This document shows, one piece after another, positions 46,093-53,858 of a stretch of DNA of 64,000 bases (its first letter is position 1; every line of letters starts with the position of its first letter). The notes below the pieces were generated by a model. That model did not search any database. It saw only the letters and a program-made list of their open reading frames with translations, and was not told the origin of the DNA. Made by a program: the position numbers and the translations under genes. The stretch covers positions 306,995 to 370,994 of the forward strand of contig VMRT01000004.1 in the NCBI GenBank assembly GCA_007713455.1, written 5' to 3'. Source of the DNA: Pseudomonas sp. Its GTDB lineage: Bacteria > Pseudomonadota > Gammaproteobacteria > Pseudomonadales > Pseudomonadaceae.

Positions 46093-48131
46093 GCCTTTGG
46101 ACGGAACGCATCCTGAGTCACTTCACGGTCGATCTCACCCGACTGTGGGTGGCCTGCGACCCCGACGATGTGCTGCTGGACGAAAAGCTGCTAACCGAAC
46201 TGCGCAGCCGAGGCTTCGAGCTGATGCTGTACGAAGACCCATTTGCCTTCCGTGCGGAGTACGAGGAACGCTACCGCGCAGCATGGGATAGTGGTGAGCA
46301 AGGGCCAGCGCCTTCGTTGGTTCTGCATTTGCGCAGAGCCGATGCGAATGCCTTGCCGTGGGACATCGTGCATCACGGGCGTGTGGTTCGGCTCAGTCTT
46401 GCTGAGATTTTCCCCAGGCTGGCATACAGCGCGGTGCAGCAAGTCGAGCCGGAGCATTTTGCCGGGCTGTTTCATGCCCACCAGACCGAATTGCAGTCTG
46501 CGCGGGGCGAGAGCGAATCGAAGGACTTCATCCTCGAACACGTCTACCAGCTTGCGCCCAGGTCTATCCGTACCCCGGTGGACTTCTGGCGCGAGCTGCT
46601 GCGGATGCACTTTGCCAACCGCTCGTTGCCACCGCTGTTCGCCCAGCACGCGGCAAGCATCATCCAGGGCAAGGGATTATTCGCAGACCTGCCCGTCGCC
46701 ACCTGGCTGACTTCCAAGAGTGCGTTGCTGCGCGTGGTGCAGGATGCGTGGTATCGCTACCTGACGACCCTGGGCCTTGATGGCACGCGTACAGGGGAGC
46801 CACCACCACCCGCTTATGTTGAGAAAGACGGCGTCGCCAGGATCGAAATTCCGTTCGACCACTCCGATGTGCAGGTGCTGGTCGATTCCATGTTTCTCGA
46901 CGGCAGCTTGCATCCGCTGGCAGTGCACAGCGTTCCGGCAGGGATGCCGAGCTGGATCAAGGCCGGCATTGTTCAGGACCCGGCGGCGCTGCAGGCTTTG
47001 GTGCTCAAAGGCATCGATGGCCTGATCGAGACGACGCCAACGGCGGCCTCTTCGCACAAGGACTGGAGCGAGTTCGCCAAGCGTTACGGTGAAATCCTGG
47101 CCCGCACGCAGGGCCTGCCGGGCACCGAAGGCAGCGCGAGCCTGCCGACCATGTCTCAACAGATCGGGGAGCGGATCAAGACCTTGCAGGCGCAATCAGA
47201 CGAACATCTGCAAGCCTGGGTCGCGGCCAAGCATTACGCCGACCTGATCCTGCAGCCGGTGACCAAAGGCCCGGTGATGGTGCACCACGTGCCGCGCTTC
47301 TTGCGCCATCGGCGATCCGCAGGGGAAACCAAGCTCGCTTTGCTGGTCTTCGACGGGCTGGCCTTCGACCAGTGGGTGCAGATACGCGAGCGGCTGATTG
47401 CCACCACAAAACGCTTCGCATTTGACGAGGGAACCGCGTTCGCATGGCTGCCGACCGTGACATCAGTGTCGCGCCAGGCACTGTTCTCCGGCCTGAAGCC
47501 GCGCGAGTTCGAGGACTCCATCGACCGCACGGACAAGGAGGAATCCTTGTGGAAGACGTTTTGGCAGAACGAAGGCGTCAACTCGAATGAGGTGATGTAT
47601 CGGCGCGCACTGCGCCAAGTCGGTCAGCTCGATGCACTGGAAGCCGATTTGATCGACCGGCGGCCGAAGGTCGTGGGCCTGGTCATCGATGAGGTGGATG
47701 AGCGGCTCCACAAGGAACGGTCCAAGAAAGACGTGGCGATGTGGATCGGCAACTGGCTGACGACCGGTTTCGTTGACCGGCTGTTTTCGATGCTGCTGGA
47801 CAAGGGATTTCACATCTACCTCACGGCGGACCACGGCAACGTGGAGTCCACCGGCGTCGGCAGACCTAACCAGGGCGTGATTGCCGAGACGCGCGGCGAG
47901 CGCGTGCGGGTGTATCGGAGTGAGCCATTGCTGGCCGACTCCGCAGCGGCCTATCCCAACACGGTCAGGCTGGACGTCGCAGGCCTTCCCGCGAATTTCA
48001 TGCCCCTGTTCGCAGGCGGACGAACCGCCTTCGTGCCGGAGGGCGACCAGGTGGTGGTCCACGGCGGGGTGTCGGTCGAAGAACTGATCGTGCCCTTTGT
48101 GAAAGTCAGTTATGTGATAGGTACCGAATGA
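46089..48131 (+). CDS. pglZ: BREX phosphatase-fold protein PglZ (BREX-3)
   Basis: A 680-aa protein with a central alkaline-phosphatase-like PglZ domain: LLVFDGLAFDQW (metal-ligand D422) and YLTADHGNVESTG (D581, H582), the two metal-binding motifs. PglZ is a core BREX component whose nuclease or phosphodiesterase activity is linked to defence. The N-terminal 380 residues are BREX-3-like helical sequence. It overlaps brxHII and the next gene by 4 bases each. Confidence 0.87.
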   Translation: MSLWTERILSHFTVDLTRLWVACDPDDVLLDEKLLTELRSRGFELMLYEDPFAFRAEYEERYRAAWDSGEQGPAPSLVLHLRRADANALPWDIVHHGRVVRLSLAEIFPRLAYSAVQQVEPEHFAGLFHAHQTELQSARGESESKDFILEHVYQLAPRSIRTPVDFWRELLRMHFANRSLPPLFAQHAASIIQGKGLFADLPVATWLTSKSALLRVVQDAWYRYLTTLGLDGTRTGEPPPPAYVEKDGVARIEIPFDHSDVQVLVDSMFLDGSLHPLAVHSVPAGMPSWIKAGIVQDPAALQALVLKGIDGLIETTPTAASSHKDWSEFAKRYGEILARTQGLPGTEGSASLPTMSQQIGERIKTLQAQSDEHLQAWVAAKHYADLILQPVTKGPVMVHHVPRFLRHRRSAGETKLALLVFDGLAFDQWVQIRERLIATTKRFAFDEGTAFAWLPTVTSVSRQALFSGLKPREFEDSIDRTDKEESLWKTFWQNEGVNSNEVMYRRALRQVGQLDALEADLIDRRPKVVGLVIDEVDERLHKERSKKDVAMWIGNWLTTGFVDRLFSMLLDKGFHIYLTADHGNVESTGVGRPNQGVIAETRGERVRVYRSEPLLADSAAAYPNTVRLDVAGLPANFMPLFAGGRTAFVPEGDQVVVHGGVSVEELIVPFVKVSYVIGTE

Positions 48132-48850
48132 ATTCATCAGCCCCAAAAATAGGCTTTGATCGGTTCATTCAGCTTGATTGGGCGGCTGCGGCACTGAATA
48201 TACGTGCAGACGTGGCTGGGCTAGATGATCTGAATGCACTGCTCGATGCAGCCGAGCTTGGCGTGGAAGCCAAGAAGAAAACGCGCACCGTGCTGAATCG
48301 GCTGTGGCTGGAGCCGCGCGCCGAACTGGTCGATTACGCCGATCGCGGCGTGGCCATCCACAAGACGCAGCCGGACATTCCCGTCTCAGCACTGTGCTGG
48401 GGCATGTCCGTGGCGACGTACCCGTTCTTTGGCAAGGTGGCCGAGCTGGTGGGCCGCCTGTCCGCCATCCAGGGCGACTGCGCCGCCGCCGAAGTGCATC
48501 GGCGCATGAGTGAAACCTATGGGGAACGCGAAGGCACTCGGCGCATGACCAACATGGTAATTCAGAGCCAGGCGAGCTGGGGCGCCGTGGAACGGGTCGA
48601 GAAAGGCAAGCGGGTCATTCGCCTGCCACAGACGAGCATCGACAACGATGCGCTTACGGCTTGGCTGATCGAAGCTGCCGTGCGCTACGCTGGCAAGCCG
48701 GTTTCAGTGACCAGTCTGCAGTCGCTGCCCGTGCTGTTCCCGTTCAGCTTGACGCGGCCTTTGGCTTATTTGGTGGCGAACAGCCCGAGCCTCACCCTCC
48801 GGTCGGAAGGACCGAGTAACCAGTTTGTCGCGTTGCGAGGCACGATTTGA
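48128..48850 (+). CDS. brxA: BrxA-like protein (BREX-3 terminal gene)
   Basis: The 240-aa protein is mainly helical with a C-terminal winged-helix-like part (WGAVERVEKGKRVIRLP ... FPFSLTRPLAYLVANSP). In type 3 BREX the last gene after pglZ is brxA, a small DNA-binding DUF1819 protein; the position and size fit, but the match is by context more than by residues. It overlaps pglZ by 4 bases and is the last tightly coupled gene of the operon. Confidence 0.6.
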   Translation: MNSSAPKIGFDRFIQLDWAAAALNIRADVAGLDDLNALLDAAELGVEAKKKTRTVLNRLWLEPRAELVDYADRGVAIHKTQPDIPVSALCWGMSVATYPFFGKVAELVGRLSAIQGDCAAAEVHRRMSETYGEREGTRRMTNMVIQSQASWGAVERVEKGKRVIRLPQTSIDNDALTAWLIEAAVRYAGKPVSVTSLQSLPVLFPFSLTRPLAYLVANSPSLTLRSEGPSNQFVALRGTI

Positions 48851-48917
48851 TGTGAGCGGCTTGCAGCTGAGACTCTGCGTGCCAGACCACGCGATGAAGA
48901 CGGGCACATGAAAGAAC

Positions 48918-49931
48918 ATGGACAGAATCGAAATCGACACTTGGGCAAGCATCAGCGCGGAAAGTTGGAGCTCCCTCCTTCTGGGCAACGGCGCCAGCAT
49001 CGCCATCCACAAGGAGTTTGCATATCCAACACTTCACAGCGTTGCCGACGCAAAAGGGTTGCTCGCAACCACTGCGCCAATATTCGCCAAGCTCGGGACG
49101 ACTGACTTTGAGCATGTGTTGCTCGCATGCTGGTATGCGGAGCACGTCAACGCCGCCCTGGGATCACCGTCTGCCGACATCTCTGCGGCTTATGCGGAAG
49201 TGCGCACGGCATTGGTCGAAGCTGTGCACAGTGTGCATCCGATACATGCCGATGTCGCCGCCGACCTACAACGGATGGGTGCGTTTGCCAGCGTTTTTCC
49301 GACCGTCGTTAGCCTGAACTACGATCTCACCCTGTACTGGGCCATGCTGCTGTTCAATGCGGCAAATGGCAGCTGGTTCAAGGATGCGTTCCACGGCGGC
49401 GAGTTCCAGACAGACTGGGAATATCTGCGGCGGCCCTATGGGCCTGCTGGAGGAGCAACATTGGTTTTCTATCCTCACGGCAGTCTTGCGGTTGCGCGTA
49501 ACTACCTTGGTGATGAGACAAAGCTCGCAGTTGGGGCAGGATCTGCAGGTGACTTGCTTGACACGATCACCCGCAGGTGGGCGTCCGGGCACTATGTGCC
49601 GGTGTTCGTTAGCGAGGGAACCAGTCAGCAGAAGGTCGCTGCGATCCGCCGGAGTCACTATCTGACGAATGTGTATGAGGAGGTGCTGCCGGCGCTCGGG
49701 GAGGGTCTGGTCGTCTATGGCTGGAGCTTTGACGAACGAGACCAACATGTGCTTGATGCCATCGCGGCGAATAAGCCAAAGCGAATGGCCGTCTCGGTTT
49801 TCACTGGTCAGCCAGATGGAGATCAGCAAGCGTTCTGCCACCAAGTTCTGAAGGCTGCTGGCCGATCCTTGCCTGCCACAGATGTGACGTTCTTCGATTC
49901 GCGAAGCCCAGGTTGCTGGAACAATCCATGA
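48918..49931 (+). CDS. DUF4917 protein, SIR2-like
   Basis: The 337-aa protein shows DUF4917 features: LLLGNGASIAIHKEF near the N-terminus (a glycine loop), VVSLNYDLTLYWAML (Asn-Tyr-Asp) and VVYGWSFDERDQHVLDAI. The NYD and YGWSF..RD.H patterns parallel those of the SIR2 protein at 33638, so it is probably a second SIR2-like NAD-binding protein. It starts 67 bases after brxA, so it may be cotranscribed or independent. A role in defence is inferred from location. Confidence 0.7.
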   Translation: MDRIEIDTWASISAESWSSLLLGNGASIAIHKEFAYPTLHSVADAKGLLATTAPIFAKLGTTDFEHVLLACWYAEHVNAALGSPSADISAAYAEVRTALVEAVHSVHPIHADVAADLQRMGAFASVFPTVVSLNYDLTLYWAMLLFNAANGSWFKDAFHGGEFQTDWEYLRRPYGPAGGATLVFYPHGSLAVARNYLGDETKLAVGAGSAGDLLDTITRRWASGHYVPVFVSEGTSQQKVAAIRRSHYLTNVYEEVLPALGEGLVVYGWSFDERDQHVLDAIAANKPKRMAVSVFTGQPDGDQQAFCHQVLKAAGRSLPATDVTFFDSRSPGCWNNP

Positions 49932-50028
49932 CCTGCTTAGCGATGAGCCTCAGCCGAGCGAATCTCGCGCAGGGGCCGGTGTGCAGATGGCGGCAGCCAC
50001 GAGCAATTGCACAGGAAGTTCGCGTAAA

Positions 50029-51870
50029 TTATGCCAGCTTCAAGAATGGGTTATTTGCAGGCGCATCACTGAATATCGAGCTGGGTTCGAGAAGCAGGTA
50101 GCCATGTAGCTTCCGTGATTTTCTGGGGCCAGTGACTTCGCATGTCCAGATGTTCAACCCGCTGGATTGCTTGCGATGCAATTGCAGCCGCTCGAAGCGC
50201 TTCTGCACCCACTGCCAATCCTGCAGGCTCTCCTGCCTGGCCAGTTTGCCTACCTGCGGATGTTCCTGCGCATAGCGCTGAAATACGCCCGGGCTGACCA
50301 GGTAGGCGGTGTCGCTCACGGTATGCACTAGCGCTTTCGCATCGTTGATGATGAGTCGCCGCGTGGCGATGCCCTGTTTCAGCCACGCCATGAAGTGCTC
50401 GCCGGATGGCTGTGCCGTCGAGGACGTGAAGGCCGGCCGCGAAGGCGCAGCGGCGGCCAAGGTCGGTAGGGGCGTATCGGAAAGAACGATGGGTGTTTCG
50501 TCCGGGGCGGTTTCCACATCTTGATCGGTGGTTGGCGAATTTCCCGTTCCCGCCATCGCCAGTATGTCCTCCATGACGTCGGGGCTGGCCGGGGCCTTGG
50601 ATGGAGGGGCCGATGCGATGCCACTACCTTCCGCTGGCGGAGCGTTTTGGTTCTCCAAAGCGGACGTCGCGCCGTCCGCAGAAAGGATGGCCGCTACCTC
50701 GGCATCTTCACCTGCGGGGGGCGTGTCGATCGTCACCGTCCCGGCAAAGAGCACCGGTCGCTCACCAGATTCCCAGATCAGCGCGGGTGCCAGCCGTAGC
50801 AACGTAAACGAGTGGATCCAGCCGGTGGAACTGGTCACGGTAGCACGCCAGATCGCCTTGCCGTCTGCTGTGGGCTGCAACATGCCGTGATCCTGCAGCA
50901 CGTTGAACACGGCGGTGTTGTTCGCAGGAATACCGTCAATGCCCTGGGATAGCAGATGCGCCCGAAGCTTGTCCGAGACCGTCTTGCTGACCAGCCACAA
51001 ACCATCCTCGGTGAGCCAGCCATCGGAGGCTTCGGGCTGGTTCAGCTTCAACTCCTCCTTGAGCAGGTAACGCAGTCCGTCGAGCAGCTTGCGTTGCAGC
51101 GCGTGCTTGGGCGCGGCCATCGCGCGTGTGGGGTCGCCGCCCAGTTCCTGGGCCACGGAAGCACGGTCGGCCTGCACCACCAATTCGCCCAGCACCCCGG
51201 CGTGCTCGTACTGCCCGGCCAGAACGTAGAGCAGTGACGCCCACAGCGACGGATAGCAGCTGAGCCAGTCCAGGACTTCGAGGTCAAGCAGTTGCCGGTA
51301 GAGCAAGCCTGTCGCGGCGCTGTGGAGCCGGTACTCGCGATCGTCACGATAGCGGAAGCGGTATGGCTGGTGCAGCGGGCCGTGCCACGGGTGCCAAGTG
51401 CTGCCGTCGGCTTGTTCGACGTGCAGATCGACGGCGATCTTGCCGATGTCGTGCAGCAGTGCGGCGTAGGCGACGGCAGCGGTCCAGGCTTCGGCTTGCG
51501 CGGCCTGATCCTCGGGGTTGGCGCCGATGGGCAGCAGATGAGACTGGCGCAGCTTCAGGCTGTAGGCGACGATTTCCAGGCCGTGGTCGAGCATGCCGCC
51601 TGGGTAAGCGTGGTGATGCGCTTCGGAGGCAGGGAAAGCCTGAACCAGCTCGGCATAACGTTCCAGCGGCGCGCGGTACAGCGCGGCGAACTGCTTGCGC
51701 GAGAGCGAGGTGCGCTGCCAGATGTGTTCCAGCAGCTTCTGTCGGCGCGGTGTCGCCAGCAGCGATGCGGCCGATTCCGGTTGCAGCAGCCCTTTCGGAA
51801 GATCGGTGACGGGTGCTGGCGACGGAGCGGCAGCGCCCGAGGCCCGTTTTCGCTGGAACAGAGAGAGCAT
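50029..51870 (-). CDS. mobH: MobH-family relaxase (TraI_2 domain)
   Basis: The protein is about 613 aa from the ATG at 51870 (frame opens at 51945). The N-terminal TraI_2 domain contains the HD-hydrolase-like motif HHHAYPGGMLDHGLEIVAYS and LLHDIGKIAVDLH, which mark MobH relaxases of ICEclc/SXT-type elements. A long Pro/Ala-rich linker precedes a C-terminal domain. It nicks the element's origin of transfer for conjugation. It points opposite to both cargo operons and shows this region is the element backbone. Confidence 0.85.
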   Translation of the reverse strand: MLSLFQRKRASGAAAPSPAPVTDLPKGLLQPESAASLLATPRRQKLLEHIWQRTSLSRKQFAALYRAPLERYAELVQAFPASEAHHHAYPGGMLDHGLEIVAYSLKLRQSHLLPIGANPEDQAAQAEAWTAAVAYAALLHDIGKIAVDLHVEQADGSTWHPWHGPLHQPYRFRYRDDREYRLHSAATGLLYRQLLDLEVLDWLSCYPSLWASLLYVLAGQYEHAGVLGELVVQADRASVAQELGGDPTRAMAAPKHALQRKLLDGLRYLLKEELKLNQPEASDGWLTEDGLWLVSKTVSDKLRAHLLSQGIDGIPANNTAVFNVLQDHGMLQPTADGKAIWRATVTSSTGWIHSFTLLRLAPALIWESGERPVLFAGTVTIDTPPAGEDAEVAAILSADGATSALENQNAPPAEGSGIASAPPSKAPASPDVMEDILAMAGTGNSPTTDQDVETAPDETPIVLSDTPLPTLAAAAPSRPAFTSSTAQPSGEHFMAWLKQGIATRRLIINDAKALVHTVSDTAYLVSPGVFQRYAQEHPQVGKLARQESLQDWQWVQKRFERLQLHRKQSSGLNIWTCEVTGPRKSRKLHGYLLLEPSSIFSDAPANNPFLKLA

Positions 51871-52183
51871 GTGGGTGTCCTGGTGGCGGGCCAAGCGGGA
51901 GACCTTTTCGCCTTTTCGGGTAGGGCCTTTCCCCTTGCACCCCATTCCCTTGCCATTTCGGCCCTTTGGCCTTCAACCGTTTCGGTATAGCGGGGCGCGG
52001 ATTGCGGCTCCAGCGTCAATGTGGAACCCGCTCGAATGGATTGAACGGCGACCCGGCGCTGGCCTCGGCCTATGCTGCGGGAACGCTGCTTCCGCCAGGT
52101 AGGTTGCTTTCACTCCGGGCGTCTAAGTTGACAAATGCGACAAGGGCGACTAGAGTGAATCCTGTCTCAAACCTACTTGGGAG
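51871..52183. promoter_or_regulatory. Gene-free divergent gap between relaxase and toxin-antitoxin
   Basis: No supported gene occurs here; overlapping open frames are shadows. It should hold the promoters of mobH (leftward) and of the Xre/RES pair (rightward), with TTGGGAG at about 52177-52183 as the latter's ribosome binding site. It is also a plausible place for an oriT, but I see no decisive inverted repeat. Confidence 0.35.
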
Positions 52184-52189
52184 ATGACT

Positions 52190-52816
52190 ATGCCCACTGC
52201 CATTGAATTCATTGCCGACCGTCTGCCGCGCGTCACGGTGAAGGATGTGCGTCGCTTCGCGGATACCGTCGAAATCCGGGACGCCAAGGCTTTTGCGGCC
52301 GAGTTGCAGGCGTTCGTCCACGAGCGTGTGGAAGCGGTAAAACTGCCCGCCAACCTGGAGGGTGAGACGGTGGAGCAGGCCCTTGCACGCAAGGCGGCCG
52401 CGCTGCGTGCCGACACGCGCTGGGACCCGAGTAAAACCGACGTCCAGCGTGGCCGCGCCGTGTTGCTGGAAACCTTCAACCAGCCACACAATCTGCCGAT
52501 CCCCGAGTTCGCCAAGCTGGCGGACAAATCCCGCCAGCAGATCTACAAGGACATCGTTGCCCGTCGGCTGCTGGCACTGAACGTGGGGCCGCGCGGTCAG
52601 AAGCTGCCCGACTGGCAACTCGACCCGGTGAAGCAGCAGTTGACCCAAACCGTACTTCAGGAGGTCGAGGGCATCGACCACTGGACGATCTACCGCGCAC
52701 TGTCCGAACCGCTCGAAGGCTTGGGCGGTCGCTCGCCGCTGGATGCGGTGACGCATGGCACGATCGACGACGTGGCCGAGGCGGTGTTCAACGTGCTGGG
52801 CGTCCAGGTGCATTGA
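52190..52816 (+). CDS. Xre/MbcA/ParS-type antitoxin
   Basis: The protein is about 208 aa (ATG at 52190, seven bases after TTGGGAG; 52184 also possible). The centre contains an HTH-like segment (IPEFAKLADKSRQQIYKDIVARR) and the C-terminus has the DUF2384-like toxin-binding region (DAVTHGTIDDVAEAVFNVLG). It is followed 12 bases later by a RES-domain toxin gene, the standard partner. The antitoxin neutralises the toxin and probably represses the pair. Confidence 0.85.
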   Translation: MPTAIEFIADRLPRVTVKDVRRFADTVEIRDAKAFAAELQAFVHERVEAVKLPANLEGETVEQALARKAAALRADTRWDPSKTDVQRGRAVLLETFNQPHNLPIPEFAKLADKSRQQIYKDIVARRLLALNVGPRGQKLPDWQLDPVKQQLTQTVLQEVEGIDHWTIYRALSEPLEGLGGRSPLDAVTHGTIDDVAEAVFNVLGVQVH

Positions 52817-52828
52817 AGTGAAACCGTC

Positions 52829-53461
52829 ATGAACCGCGAGTTGCCATCCTTCCTGATCGATGCCGGTGAACTGCTCCAGCATGTGAGCCGCGTCGTCTAT
52901 CGGGGCAGCCCGCTGTACTATGGCCGCAGCCGCACCAATCGCTACGATGACCCGACGCGGGCCTACGGCGTGCTTTACTTGGGGCGCGACTTGCCCACGG
53001 CGCTGATGGAGTCGGTGTTCCACAAACATCAGTGGCTTGCGGACAAGAAACGCTCGATCGCGCTGAAAGAAGTCCAGAGCCGGATGGTGCGCGCCGTAGG
53101 CGTGGTGGCTGACGTGCTTCTGGCGGATCTCACAGCACCGGGCGTCATGGCGGGCTACTTTGGCCTGAATCTGGAGCAGTTGGCCAGCCGCGACTACAGG
53201 CATACGCAGCAGGTGTCCGCACAGGTGCATGCGATGCTCGGAGATGACGGCCAGCCGCTGTTCGACGGCGTGCTCTATCCGTCGCGCAACAACTATCCCG
53301 CCAAGAGCATCGCCCTGTTCGAGCGTGCGGGAGCGAAAGTCAGCGTCATCGAGGACATCGACCTGGTTGACCATGTGGATTGGCCACGTTTCGTTGCCCG
53401 CTATCGCATCGGTGTGGAACCCGACCCCGGCCCGATGGAACCGGATGACGAAGCGTCCTGA
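52829..53461 (+). CDS. RES-domain toxin (NAD+ phosphorylase family)
   Basis: The 210-aa protein carries the RES signature: Arg in VVYRGSPLYYGRSRTNRYDD, Glu in TALMESVF and Ser in YPAKSIALFERAG. RES toxins degrade NAD+ by phosphorolysis. Antitoxin gene immediately upstream. Such pairs are frequent next to the relaxase gene in PAGI-2-like islands and stabilise the element. Confidence 0.87.
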   Translation: MNRELPSFLIDAGELLQHVSRVVYRGSPLYYGRSRTNRYDDPTRAYGVLYLGRDLPTALMESVFHKHQWLADKKRSIALKEVQSRMVRAVGVVADVLLADLTAPGVMAGYFGLNLEQLASRDYRHTQQVSAQVHAMLGDDGQPLFDGVLYPSRNNYPAKSIALFERAGAKVSVIEDIDLVDHVDWPRFVARYRIGVEPDPGPMEPDDEAS

Positions 53462-53478
53462 AGCAGCCGGAGACGACC

Positions 53479-53841
53479 ATGAACACCACGACCCGCACCA
53501 GCACCGCAGAACGCCTCGGACGCACCCTTGGCCGTGGATGGCGCGCCTATGTGCGTGGCGAACGGCGGGCGTCGAACTGGTTGGTATCGAAGGGAGTGCC
53601 GCAAGCGGGTGCCTCCGTGTTCGTGTGGGCGATTAAGCTGGTTGTGTTGTTTTATGTAGCTTTCTGGATGACGCTGTTGCTGGTGGGCTTGCTACTTGTC
53701 TCTCGCGGTTTTCGCAGAAGCAGTGATGATTTTTCGCAACCACGCGACGAACTGCGCCATGGTGAAGCAGGATTCGGCTTGTACTCGCCGGACGGGTATC
53801 GCCTCGACCCGCATGAGCCCAACAATCCGTATGACGACTAA
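53479..53841 (+). CDS. DUF3742 family element protein
   Basis: A 120-aa protein with a basic N-terminus (ERLGRTLGRGWRAYVRGERR), one or two membrane spans at about residues 50-75 and an acidic, proline-rich tail ending NPYDD. This matches DUF3742, which is found in PAGI-2/ICEclc-type conjugative islands near conjugation genes. Function unknown. Its stop is only 17 bases before the helicase gene, so the cargo operon may be read through from the toxin/DUF3742 promoter. Confidence 0.8.
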   Translation: MNTTTRTSTAERLGRTLGRGWRAYVRGERRASNWLVSKGVPQAGASVFVWAIKLVVLFYVAFWMTLLLVGLLLVSRGFRRSSDDFSQPRDELRHGEAGFGLYSPDGYRLDPHEPNNPYDD

Positions 53842-53858
53842 CAAGGCTATGTTTTTTG

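Noticed and set aside
28421..48850. DISARM system
   Set aside because: A methylase and SNF2 helicase are present, but there is no DUF1998 protein, no DrmA-type helicase and no phospholipase-D gene, while PglZ, BrxC and BrxF are all present.
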